From positions 496,001 through 560,000 of the forward strand of contig VWND01000009.1 of NCBI GenBank assembly GCA_009599575.1: a DNA stretch of 64,000 nucleotides, written 5' to 3'. The notes under the pieces were generated by a model. That model saw nothing but the letters and a program-made list of their open reading frames with translations, was not told the origin of the DNA and did no database searches. This DNA comes from Blumeriella jaapii (lineage: Eukaryota; Ascomycota; Leotiomycetes; Helotiales; Drepanopezizaceae). Below, in pieces: positions 38,171 to 48,347 of the stretch (within the stretch, counting starts at the first letter, position 1; each line of letters begins with the position of its first letter). A program made the translations under genes and the position numbers.

Positions 38171-39133
38171 AAAACTTTTTTAAACGCATTCAGCGCCTGC
38201 AAACATTTTTTCGAGCCGATTAAATCGATCACCGTTTTTTAACTAAAAAACTTCGACTTTCTACGGCCTTCGAAACAGCTGTTTTTATCGTTGAAATAGC
38301 TGATTTTTTTTTCGCACTTCGTATCGTTAACCAGCTTTTTTACGCTAATCGTATAACTAACAGCCTAATAATTTTTCGAAAAAAAATTGTACGAAACGCT
38401 ACGAAAAAAAACGACGATAATAATACTTCGTATATATTTAAACGCGATCTGCTGTTATATTACGGTCGCTTAATAATATTAAACGTCGATTATTTTCGTT
38501 TGGCTTTTATACGAAAAATGCACGATTAAATTTCCACCGCTTATTTCAGCGCTCGCAAAACTACGCAATTATTTTCGAATTAATATTATTAGCGAGGTAT
38601 AACAGCTTTCGTAAAATAATACTGTCGCAATTGCTACGCTTATCGAAAAAAATTTGTTTTAAAAAATAAACGCTTCGGCTTTTTTCAGCTTTTTTTTGTT
38701 TTTAACTATTTTTAAAAGCATTTTATAATAGATTTTTGCAATTTTAACAAAAACAAACACGATTACGATAATATATTCGTAATAATAAATCGCTTTTTTA
38801 AACAAATTATTTCGATTTTTTATCACAAAAATATCGACGCTCGAAGCTTTGCCAAATTGTATATATTCCACGTATATAAATATTTTGGCCTTTTAAAAAA
38901 TATTATTAGCGATCGTAATTTTTAATATTAATTTATTTTTTAATTTGAATTAAATAAAATACTCGATACGCAACTAAAACTTTCGATAGCCGCTTATTTC
39001 GAAACCGATAATCAGACCGAAATTTACAACTAATATTTGCAAAAACGCTTTCGATTTTTCGTAAACTTTTATTAAAACGATTGAAACGAATTTTTTTTAA
39101 TAATGAATTTCGCCCAAATAATCTTTTTTTACG
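38171..39133 (+). pseudogene. Integrase region of copy C, before insertion E3
   Basis: Colinear with 22786-23160 and then 22250-22785 of copy B in reverse. Heavily degraded; the segment near 38340-38520 corresponds to the region at 14818-15150 in copy A. It ends at the AAAAT target site of E3. Confidence 0.6.
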
Positions 39134-39138
39134 AAAAT

Positions 39139-39311
39139 TGTGAGGGGATGAGACGTCAGTTCGTTGGTCACGTGGTCCGAAGGTCACGTTGTTATCACGT
39201 GACATCGAAGCCCGCATATATTATATTTTAGACTTCGCAACACCTTTAATTTAGAACCTCGTAGTTAATGCAATTTATTTACGAACCTTCTGCTCGTTCG
39301 CACTCCTGACA
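39139..39311 (+). repeat. 5' LTR of E3
   Basis: 173 bp, TGTGAGGGG...CTGACA. Two CACGTG palindromes (39169-39174, 39196-39201) lie upstream of a CATATATTAT TATA-like region. GC content is well above the surroundings. Confidence 0.92.
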
Positions 39312-40722
39312 TATTAACTACCAAACCTTTTTAACACTTTTATTTCAGCCTTCGAACTGAAAAAGCCTGCCAATTCTGTTTTATTTTTGCGTATATAAAA
39401 AATTAACAAACCTTATCGCGATAATAATTTTTACGACTTTTAAAAATAATCTTTACGATACGGAACTACGAAACGACAATTCCCTTTGATAAAACTTATA
39501 TTTAAAAAACTCCGTTTTGCTTTTGTTTACATCCCGGAATAAAATACATTTTACGCTTTTTTTTTAACGAATTATATCGGACTATTCTAAATTATCGGAA
39601 TTTTCTAATTGCTTTATTTTGGGGCATTTTAAATACTCCGATCAAATCGTCGCCGCTTTAATCGCTAATACGAAAGCTTGTTTTCGCGAAATCCTCGATA
39701 TTTTTGCTTACGCGGTAAAACAGAACGATATAATAATATCGCTTAAAGCCAAACTGAATAGTTTAGCTTAAAAGCTAAATATTTAAACGATATAATACTG
39801 GGAAAAAAAAGTATTTCAAAAAAAAATAATTTAAAACTACGAAGCCGAATTTGCCAACTTTCGAAAATAAGCTTCTGTTAGCCAAAATACCACACCGAAT
39901 ATTTTAAACACAGAAAGAAAAACGCTTGCTTTTTCCGATTTTGATAAATTTATAAATTCGGGCGGCACCGGCAACGTTACGAAGCATTTTACTATTTTTT
40001 TTTAAAATATAATTTTAAAGCTTCGTTTTAATCAAAATTAGTATGCGATCGAACAGAATCGTATAAATTATTTTTTCTTCCGCTTTTCCGATATAGCCAA
40101 AGGCGTTTTACAAAAAAGCTTACGTACGGACGGCACTTTTTTTTATTTAACTATTGTAAAAATAATTTAAATCTTATAACAATCGTTCGGCGTTTTTAAT
40201 TAATAAACAGATGTATTTAAAAAAATTCTGTTTTTTAAGCAAGGCAATTAATTACTGTTTATTTTCCTTTTTATTTGGCTGGAAGTTAAAAATTATATTA
40301 AATTCAATAACAAAGCCGCTATCGCTATTTTGCGCGAAGCTTTTTATTTTAATATAGTTATCCGTTTGTCGTATACTAATTCTTTTGATTTAAAAACCGA
40401 TTTTATTGGTTTTTGCGCCCAAATACGCGAAACCGATACCGTTTTTCGACAATTAAATTTTAATTATTATAAAACCGGAGGCCGTAATACGGGAATTATT
40501 TCTTTCGCTTTTATATTTAAGATTGTTATTACGATTATTATTTAAAGCGATCTTATAAACCTCAGCGCTATTTAAACCAAGGCAATTATATAAACCGCAG
40601 CCGATGTAGCCAAAAACAAACGCTTAATAGATGATGCCGAAAAATTAACTCGCCGAATCTATTTTTTTGCTAATAATTTTTGCTTTTAATATGCTAGCGA
40701 TAAATACCGCGCTGCTGATTGC
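39312..40722 (+). pseudogene. Gag remnant of E3 with broken zinc knuckle
   Basis: An open stretch at 40330-40545 precedes a degraded CCHC knuckle at 40681-40722. That knuckle reads C-F-stop-Y-ASDK-Y-RAAD-C, where the second Cys and the His have both become Tyr and one residue is a stop, each by a single transition. Upstream readable pieces (for example ILDIFAYAVKQNDII near 39690) look like capsid helices. Confidence 0.66.
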
Positions 40723-40810
40723 TCCGATTTTCTTTAGGTCAAAAAAGCTAAAGCCGAGGCAAAAAGTCGGGAAACTGATTGTTTTTAATAATTATTATTA
40801 TTAGAAACTT

Positions 40811-41059
40811 TTGAAAAATAAATTGGAAAAATCTGCTTTAAACGGCGTTTCGGAATTATATTTAATATTACTTTGTATTATAATTATTAATAGTATATAT
40901 ATTAAAATTTATTTTTTAAACGATTCCGGAGCTACCGATAATTTTATTAATTATTTTTTCGTGCAATATTACGAATTGATTTCTGTTTTATTTATTAACC
41001 CACGTAAACTTATCGTGATTAACGAACGTTCTTCTATTTACGGCGACGTTATTTATTAA
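40811..41059 (+). pseudogene. Retropepsin protease of E3 (open fragment)
   Basis: 82 codons with the intact active-site motif D-S-G-A at 40922-40933 in IYFLNDSGATDNFINYF. It follows the zinc knuckle by about 90 bp, and a stop ends it before the flap region is complete. It is the only protease of the three Gypsy families here whose DSGA survived. Confidence 0.78.
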
Positions 41060-41789
41060 ATCTTTTTTTAAATTAATATCGCCCGTTATACCGAACGAAT
41101 TATAGCTTTTATTATAATACTAGAAAAATACGATTTTATTTTAAGCAAACCTTGGCTTAAAATACATAACTTTTATATTAATTAAACTACGAATACTTTT
41201 TGCTTTAATTCAGACTTTTGCCGTTCTAACTGTTTACTTTAAAACTTTTATTAATTGGCTGTTTTAGGTTTAATTTAAAAACGCTATTTTTACAAATCAA
41301 TCGTTTAATCAGCTCTTTTTCGCCGTACAGGAGCTGCTGCTTTTAATACTTTATCCTTCTAGCCCGGAATCGAGATATTTTCAGCCTTATTATACGAAAT
41401 CGACCAACGTTTATAGAAACTCGGCGCTATAATCAAAAACGACCTTAACTTTGCATTACCAGAAGTAAAAATAAACCAGTTACGAAAAGAACTCTTTTAA
41501 ACTGAACGACAACATTTATTAACTAAATTTTATTTCGCTGGAGCTTTTTTGAAAAATATTCGTTTGGCCTTTTAAACTAAACCGCTAATCGACTTTCGAA
41601 TAAAACTTTTTTAATATTATTATTATTATTTGGCCGCTTTCGATTTTATTAAAATTAATAAATTTGCGCTTTATAAAAAAAGCGTTAATTATACGATAAA
41701 ATTCCGTTTTAGCGCAGTATTTTTATACGGTTTTTTGTATAATATATCAATTAACGAATTTTAAGTTTTACGCAAGTTTCTGAAGGAAA

Positions 41790-42900
41790 ACTTCGAAAAA
41801 GGCTGGATTCGAGCTAGCTTTTTTCCCGCCGCCTTTTCAGTTTTATTTGCGAAAAAGCCAAAAGGCGGATTACGTTTTTGCGTCGATTACAAAACTTTCA
41901 ACGTTATAATAATTAAAAACCGGTATTTTTTGCTATTAATTTAAAAAACACTTTTTCGATTAAGTAAAGCGAAGTTTTATATTAAATTTGACGTTTTTGC
42001 CGCTTTTAATAAGATTCGTATAAAGAAGGGTTATAAATAGCTTATTGCGTTTAATACGAGATACGGTTTATTCGAATCGTTGGTTATGTTTTCGGTTTAT
42101 GCAACGCTTTTGCCACTTTTCAATTTCGTATAAACGATATTTTACGATTTTATTTAAATATTTTTTATATAGCTTATATAAACGATATTTTAGTTTATTT
42201 AAACGATTTTTAAAAATACAAAAAATATATCAACTTCGTTTTTTAAGCTTTTTCCGACGCTGGCCTGTAATTAAATATAAAAAAATGCGAATTTAAAATT
42301 TAAAAAGTCGTTTATCTAAGAATGATTATTTTTATTACTGGAATTAAAATAGACCTTAAGAAATTGAAAGCTATTATTAGCTGGAATCCTCTTTTTAACG
42401 TTAAAAACGTATAAGCGTTTTTAGGTTTTGCAAATTTTTACCGACGTTTTATTAAAGGTTTTTTTCGCATCGTTATTCTTTTGGTAAATCTAACGAAAAA
42501 AGATATTAAATAAGATTTTAACAATAATTGTATTAAGGTTTTCGAATTTTTTAAGTCAGCTTTTATTATTGCATTTATATTATTTCATTTTAATTTTAAT
42601 AGGGAGATTTTCGTTAAAACCGACGCTTCTGACTACGTTTTTTTAGGAATTTTTTTCCAGAAAAACGATACAAAAATGCTTTATTTAATCGCGTTTATAT
42701 CAAAAAAGTTCGATTTAGCCGAATGCAATTACGAGATTTATAATAAAAAACTTTTCGCTATTGTACGTTGCTTCGAAGGTTGGCGAGCCGAATTACAAAA
42801 AGCTGCCTATTTAATTCGTATATTTACAAATTACCGAAATTTAAAATATTTTATAATAATTAAATAATTTAACCGACGTTAAATACGATAAAGCGAATTT
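41790..42900 (+). pseudogene. Reverse transcriptase and RNase H of E3
   Basis: Fingers: FAKKPKGGLRFCVDYKTFN at about 41848-41905. RNase H: an open 63-codon stretch, 42676-42867, with LIAFISKKFDLAECNYEIYN and LFAIVRCFEGWRAEL, matching the family's 'yxSrkLspaEqNYeIydKELLAIv..f..WR'. The palm is broken by several stops. Confidence 0.84.
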
Positions 42901-43319
42901 TTAGCTGGTTTTGACTTTATAATTATTTTCAAACTTAAAAAACAAAGTGGTAAATCTGACTTTTTGACCCGACGTTTTTAAGATTTCTTTTAGAATTTTT
43001 TAAACGAAAAAATTTAATTCCAAAACCAAGCTTTTTTTAAGAAATATTATTTAACTAAAGTTTTAAACGCTTTTTCAGCTTTGCTAGAACCAGTATTCGA
43101 AGCGGACGACAAAAAAGCTTTTACGACTTTTAAATAAATATTATTCTATTAACAAATTGTGAATCGCTATTAAAAAAGAAATACTTAAACCAAAAGGTAT
43201 TCCGAAATTCAAAACGTTATAATTTTTTAAATGCGTTATACGCAATAACAAATTATATTTCCGAAACCGATTTTACGTTTCCGATATATCGAATTTAAAC
43301 GTTTTTATTCGTATTTGGC

Positions 43320-43995
43320 TTTTACAAATGGCCTATAATTTAATAAAAACAGATTATTCTAGCAAAAACAAACTTTACGAAATTATTAGTAAAAATTACT
43401 ATTGGCTATTAGTTTTCGAAGATTGCAAAAGATTTATTCGCAATTGCAACGGCTGTTCTCGTAATACAAGCATTAATCAACGCTATCAAAGACTTTTTAA
43501 ACTTTTACCTATTTTTTTACGCCGTTGAAATTATATATCGGTCGATTTTATAGGCCCTTTTTTAGTAAAAAAGCATAAGAGTCGAAACAATCTGATTATG
43601 GTAGTAGTTTGTCGCTTTACTAAAAAACGATATTATACAGCCTGTTATACAATTATAAAAGCGACAGATTTAGCTAAGTTGTTTTGCAGGAATATCTGGC
43701 GTTTATATGGGTTTTTTCCGATTTTATAATTTCAGACCGAGGTTTCCTGTTTGTTTTATAGTTTTGGAAAGCTATTAATTACCGTTTCGGAACTAATATT
43801 ACGCTATTCACCAGCTTTTATTCCGAAACAGACGGCCAAACCGAGAACGCGAACGCTTATCTACTGTTTTACTTAAGACAATTCGTCGAATACGCCCAAG
43901 GAGATTGGGAAGACTGGCTTCTTCTAGCTGAATTCGCAGCGAATAACGCTGTAAATGCTTCCACCGGAGTTTCCCCTTTTTACGCCAATAAAGGC
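43320..43995 (+). pseudogene. Integrase of E3, zinc-binding domain and core
   Basis: 43328-43528 is open and reads NYYWLLVFEDCKRFIRNCNGC, the integrase H2C2 zinc domain (YWp.m..dv..yv..C..C). Then ISVDFIGPFLVKKHKSRNNL is the start of the DDE core, with FIPKQTAKPR near 43815-43845 for the family's 'yHPQTDGQtER'. It ends at the AAGGC target site of the solo LTR. Confidence 0.82.
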
Positions 43996-44165
43996 TGTAA
44001 CGGCCCGGCCATTCGGCTGTTCGGCTTTCGGCTGTTCAGCCTTCCGTTACAGTTCTGGCGTAGCGCCAGGGGCAGGGGGTTCTACAGTGTATATAGTTCG
44101 CCCCGAGCTTCCTTCCTTTCAGCTCTCTGTCTGTATCTTAAGGGAAATATATAAGGTTCGTCACA
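43996..44165 (+). repeat. Solo LTR, family S2, inside E3
   Basis: 170 bp with perfect TSD AAGGC (43991-43995, 44166-44170). Starts TGTAACGGCCCGG and ends GTTCGTCACA; a TATATA box lies near 44090. Homologous in reverse to 47196-47360. C/G-rich and little affected by RIP. Confidence 0.9.
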
Positions 44166-45128
44166 AAGGCTTTTATTCCCGAATGAGCTTTTTTTCATCT
44201 AAGCCTATCTTAGGTTCCATTTTACGCACTTTGCGGATGGCAGATACGGAAGGAAACGATTTCGCCGATAAAATGAAGGAGTTAGAACTACTTTTACGTA
44301 CAAATCTGACTTTAGCGTTGGCCGACCAGGAATACCATTTTAATCAACAACGCTAATCAGCTCCTGCTTACAAAGTTGGAAATACCGTGTTTCTTAACAA
44401 ACGTAATATAATTTCCATCAAATCAGTCAAAAAACTAGATAACAAATTCTACGGTTTTTACAAGATCGCCGAAGTTTTAGGCTTTTATAATTACAGGCTG
44501 AAATTATTTTTCGAATAAAAACTATTACATTTTGTTTTTCATATTAATTTGCTTAAACCTGCCTACAACGACCCTTTTCCAGGGCAAAAAAACCCCCCTC
44601 TTCCATTTGTTTCTATCGACGCAAACGAAAGCTTGCTATAAGTTATAAACGCTATTCTTGATTCTAAACGAAATCTCAACTTTTTTTATCTAATATAATA
44701 GCGTGGCTACAACGCCGAAAACCAGTCTTAGAAACCATTAAAAAACGTTGTTAACGTATACAATTTTATAGCAGAATTCGCTATCCGTTTTTCTCAAAAG
44801 CTTTATCCGACCAAATCAGAATTAGCTAAAGCCAGAATTGCCAACAGAAAACATACTAAATCGATAAATAACGAAAATAAGCCTTTATTATTAAAAAAAG
44901 CTTTTACAATTGTTACCAAATATAAAACGACTACTACCAATTTTTTTTTTATTGCAAAAACATCAATTATTCTGCTTTCGAAACTAAAAAAGCTTGCTTT
45001 TTTTTCTTCTATTATTCCAGCCGAATCTCGCATTCGTTTACAGATACGTTTTGCGAACGAAACTCGATTTATAGAAATAAATTCCGACGACGAAGAAATT
45101 GAATAAAAAAATAGGAAAAAGGATTATA
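44166..45128 (+). pseudogene. Integrase C-terminal tail of E3
   Basis: Continues the integrase frame after the solo LTR: GFYSRMSFFSSK..., then ADQEYHFNQQR and YKVGNTVFLNKRNI (the 'y.vGd.VwL..rni' SH3-like motif), then KLDNKFYGFYKI and HFVFHINLLKPA, equivalent to 'HpVFHvslLrpa'. Only a few stops; this is among the least decayed coding remnants in the block. A minus-strand open stretch at 44803-45033 is its shadow. Confidence 0.78.
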
Positions 45129-45301
45129 TATAAGAGGATAAGACGTCAATTCGTTGGTCACGTGGTCCGAAGGTCACGTTGTTATCACGTGACATCGGAG
45201 CCCGCATATATTGTATCTTAGACTTCGCAACACTTCTAATTTAGAACCTCGTAGTCAATGCAATTCATCTACGAACCTTCTGCTCGTTCGCACCCCTGAC
45301 A
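45129..45301 (+). repeat. 3' LTR of E3
   Basis: 173 bp, TATAAGAGG...CTGACA, matching the 5' LTR with transitions only. The TSD AAAAT follows. Confidence 0.92.
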
Positions 45302-45306
45302 AAAAT

Positions 45307-46092
45307 TTAAATAGCCTTTTATTTTTTAAAATTGTATACGATTATATTTCCTATATTAATTAAAACTGGAAGTTCGATATTTTTCTTTTTTTTAGTCTTT
45401 TATATAAGCTAAACGCAAACGAAGCTCGTGCGTACGCTCGCCGCTATTACGACGCTTAAAATTTCGCTAAATCGCATTTTTAATAAGTCTACGATAAAAT
45501 AAAAAAAAATGCGAATAAATTTCGCCGCGCGATCGATTTTAACGTTAGCGATTACGTTTAGCTCGATATGCGTTTATTTCCGATTTTCCGGCTTTTTCGC
45601 AAGTTCGATAATTTTATAAACGGCCTTTTTAAAATTGTAGCCAAAATTTTCGACAACGCTTTTAAATTAAACTTTTTTAATATTATAAACGTATATTTAG
45701 TTTTTCACGCTAATCGACTGCGTAAAACAGCTGACGACGCGTTTCCAAGTCAGGTTAATTTAACTTCTGAACTTATTAATATAATTGATAAACTTAAATA
45801 CGAAATCGAAGAATTAATCGCCTGTCGAATACAGCGGAAAACCTTTTAGTATAAAGCTTTTTAAATAGGCTTAAATAAAAATCTTACGTGGTATTCCGCG
45901 TTTGATTTTATATACGCTTTTTTAAAAATGCGCGACTTTTATTTGGCGCATAAAAAGCTTTCCGGTTCTTTTGCAAAACTTATAGATTGGCTAAAAGCGT
46001 ATTCCGAAAGTTTAGATTCGTACGATTATTTGGATAATAACGTACTAATGGATAAAAGCTCGAAGGCGCGTTTTTTTCGAACGGAAAAATAA
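45307..46092 (+). pseudogene. Integrase tail and chromodomain-like segment of copy C
   Basis: Copy C resumes after the E3 duplication. 45568-45849 (93 codons) reads VYLVFHANRLRKTADDAF and YEIEELIACRIQRKTF. Readable chromodomain sequence follows to about 46080 (WYSAFDFIYAFLKMRDFYLA), then a purine-rich tract before the LTR. Confidence 0.8.
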
Positions 46093-46357
46093 TATAACGA
46101 CTCACTTTTTTGTTTCTCGTATCACCCTAGCAATTACGTGTAGCTGCAAGCTTTCTGGTCTTCTGATAGGTTTTTTTATTAATTGTAAAGATTATTTATA
46201 TATATAAAACACTTTCCCTTTAGCATTTCTGTCTTTTGCAATTGTTGATTTTAAGTGAATATCTTTGTTACAAAACCAAAGGCTCGTTTTTCATACCATG
46301 TGAACACGGCGACCAGTTGACTGATCTCCCAGCCCTTCGACTGATTAGATCGTCACA
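46093..46357 (+). repeat. 3' LTR of Gypsy copy C; right edge of the AT-rich block
   Basis: 265 bp, TATAACG...CGTCACA. The sequence changes at 46358 from AT-rich repeat to non-repetitive DNA of mixed composition, so this LTR marks the isochore border. Confidence 0.88.
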
Positions 46358-46853
46358 GTATACCTTGTAAAAGTTAATTTTATTATTGCATGGAATACTA
46401 CTCAGTTAGGTCAAGTTTTGTCTCCACACCCCCACTGTTTTTAACCAGGAATAATACTTAACCGATAGACTGTGTATTGGGTATTACCTTTGGAAACCCC
46501 GCTGCCCCTCGGGGTGCGAGGCCGTCAACGACGATCTCGCGGGCTAGACTTAATACCTGTACGCGGTACCTGGTACGAACCTTTAGCTTTTTCGATTGCA
46601 TTGATTCTTTTTTCCGGGGGACAAAGAAATGGTTGTCTTCAAATGAGTCTGGAAAGTCAAAATCAAGCAACCGATACGTAGCGACTTCGAAGAGATTTTT
46701 CTTATCGGCGATCCGGTCATTTTTACGACTACGTATATTATTGCGAGTTACTTGACGAGGGTATACTAGTTCGGAATTTCATAAAGATTGTGTAAAAGGG
46801 AAAAGGCAGACAGTAAAATTAGCTCGACTATCGAAAGCCCGGTATAGCGCTTT
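46358..46853. other. Non-repetitive border DNA, no gene recognised
   Basis: About 500 bp of mixed composition with a short GC-rich patch near 46494-46585 (including the small hairpin CCCCTCGGGG). Overlapping open stretches of 70-92 codons on both strands near 46458-46755 have no recognisable domain and look like chance frames. Confidence 0.5.
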
Positions 46854-47104
46854 TGTTACGATCCGTGCCAGTGGTATTTTGCCGGTAGTAAGTGCCAGTG
46901 GTGTTTTGCCGGTGGTGTTGGATTAAGGTTCGGGCACGGGCCACCTCGGCCACTAGGCACCGCGCTAAGTCACGTGACTCACAAGCGCAACCACTGTACA
47001 TAAAGTTCGCGACCCCGAGCATTCTAGCTCGGTGTCTTTCTTTCAATTTACATGCGTACCTTTTGGTCCACATCATCCTGATCACCCTCAAGCTAGCTGT
47101 GACA
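46854..47104 (+). repeat. Solo LTR of the E2 family
   Basis: 251 bp, TGTTACGATCC...TGTGACA, with perfect TSD GCTTT (46849-46853, 47105-47109). It is shorter than the E2 LTRs (285 bp) because the internal 15-bp repeats are fewer and diverged. Little RIP: the distal part keeps CACGTGAC and GATCACCCTCAAGC. Confidence 0.92.
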
Positions 47105-47195
47105 GCTTTCAACTAACCGTTCTATGTAATACAACCGATTGGACAGTATTTTTAACAAAGGAAAAAGTATTGGTGGAATATACGCAAGTAATTGC

Positions 47196-47360
47196 GGTGA
47201 CGAACCTTATGTAATTCACTCGAGATACAGACAAAGAGCCGAAAGAAAAAAAAAACTCTCAGGGCGAACTATATTCAGTATATATATACAATGTAGAACC
47301 CCTGCACTGGGGCTAAGCCAGAACTGTAACGGAACGTCGAAGAATGGTTGGGCCGTTACA
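47196..47360 (-). repeat. Solo LTR of family S2
   Basis: 165 bp, reverse orientation, homologous to 43996-44165; TSD ATTGC (47191-47195, 47361-47365). One terminus reads GG where TG is expected; the other is the normal TGTAACGG on the minus strand. Confidence 0.86.
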
Positions 47361-48098
47361 ATTGCGTATAAAAAAAACATTTGTAAAACAATTCAGCGTC
47401 GCTAACATTTGAAGTTCTGAAAATGCTTCTCAAGTTTATGAAAAAGCTGCTATACCGTGGGACCATAAACCCCGGGATACGCGTGTTCAGAAAGCTTTTT
47501 TTAATCGTGGTTTTTTTTTTACACATACGTATATGCTTTATAATTTGCAAAGCTGTTATGAATCCTTTTACGGACACTACGGAAAACTATTCCACCTGTA
47601 AAAGACAACATTGCTAGTACTATAACCAGTAGGCAGAGGAGCACTGAATACACACGTAATATACATAGGTGGTTGATTTGTGACTATTACGTGATATTAA
47701 TCATAGCAACAGAAAGTATCATATAACAGGCCCATTGGCCAAACATTTCTTTTAAATGATTGCTTTCTCGAAGGTATTTGATATGTGAAATCCACAGCTT
47801 AGCACGTTCTATGCTCTACGGGAGGCCGGGATGGATTTGCCCCTCCTGACGTTGAACAAAATCATCATTATTATCATCATCACCCTGTGAACGCTCCTTC
47901 CAATAGAATCAGCTGTAGAATGATGCCCAGACGTAGAGCTAATCGTATTTCCCGCAAGTAAATGCCATAGTATCTGATACTCCGACCAAAGCAAAGGCTG
48001 CCCTCCAAATACAAGTTGCTGGATTTCCTGTGGTAATGCTTTACAGCAATCGGCCAATGTATCCCAGCTCCCCTTCTTCCTCTGCCTAGCCCGATATG
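47361..48098. other. Intergenic DNA with repeated segments
   Basis: No gene recognised. Contains one copy of a roughly 75-bp repeat (about 47785-47857) that recurs inverted at about 49518-49605 and direct at about 49866-49935, an ATCATT-type microsatellite (about 47864-47882), and a segment (about 47878-48030) duplicated at about 48688-48825. The minus-strand open stretch 47809-48057 crosses these repeats and is not credible as a gene. Confidence 0.55.
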
Positions 48099-48347
48099 CT
48101 AAACCTGACCCCCAGGATCCGAAACATCAACACGGCACGGCGTGCATACTGTATTTACGCACTGGGCTATGTGTCTGGTCTTGCACTTTTTTTTTAAATA
48201 TCCGTTAGCATTGCTATTTTTTTTTTTTGATATGAATAATACAAAGTAACATACGGGGCAATCTTGGTTGGAAACGCAATTAGAAGCAGCAGCATTTTGA
48301 GCAAGATAGCCTATTGTAGCGAAAAAGAGAACGATAGGGAATCGCAT
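48099..48347 (-). CDS. Small secreted cysteine-rich protein, paralogue 1 (candidate effector, possibly decaying)
   Basis: 82 codons, no intron needed. Residues 1-21 (MRFPIVLFFATIGYLAQNAAA) form a clear signal peptide: Arg, hydrophobic core, then an A-x-A cleavage site. The mature part is about 61 residues with seven Cys (24, 30, 33, 55, 63, 68, 71) and no known domain. The signal peptide differs from the one encoded at 49936-50175 in only two residues, and the C-terminal pattern KKC...C-N-x2-C-T-x-C is shared, so the two are paralogues. The middle (about residues 33-52) is read in a shifted frame relative to the paralogue, with Lys-rich homopolymer tracts, and one Cys is lost. An odd Cys number and the A-runs suggest divergence or incipient decay. 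Function unknown; secretion is inferred. Confidence 0.72.
   Translation of the reverse strand: MRFPIVLFFATIGYLAQNAAASNCVSNQDCPVCYFVLFISKKKNSNANGYLKKKCKTRHIAQCVNTVCTPCRVDVSDPGGQV

Larger units (their letters stand above)
39139..45301 (+). mobile_element. Ty3/Gypsy LTR retrotransposon E3, complete
   Basis: 6163 bp with two 173-bp LTRs and TSD AAAAT (39134-39138, 45302-45306). Order: gag with zinc knuckle, protease, RT, RNase H, integrase, long C-terminal tail. It is less decayed at its 3' end. A solo LTR of a fourth family (43996-44165) interrupts the integrase/tail junction. E3 lies in the integrase region of Gypsy copy C. Confidence 0.93.
20507..46357 (+). mobile_element. Ty3/Gypsy chromovirus, copy C, host of three nested elements
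   Basis: Plus-strand element split by copy B (21163-27577), Copia II (27808-36052) and E3 (39139-45301); its 3' LTR is 46093-46357. Subtracting the insertions and their TSDs leaves about 4748 bp of body, roughly 1.1 kb less than copies A and B. The missing part is the leader and start of gag next to the 5' LTR. RT/RNase H (36660-38170) is the best-read copy of this family. Confidence 0.87.

Noticed and set aside
46458..46755. Overlapping 70-92 codon frames on both strands
   Set aside because: They occupy the same GC-rich patch in three frames without any motif.
47809..48057. Minus-strand 82-codon frame next to the secreted-protein gene
   Set aside because: It covers a duplicated segment and an ATCATT microsatellite. 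The duplicate at 48688-48825 does not keep the frame, so selection for coding is not apparent.
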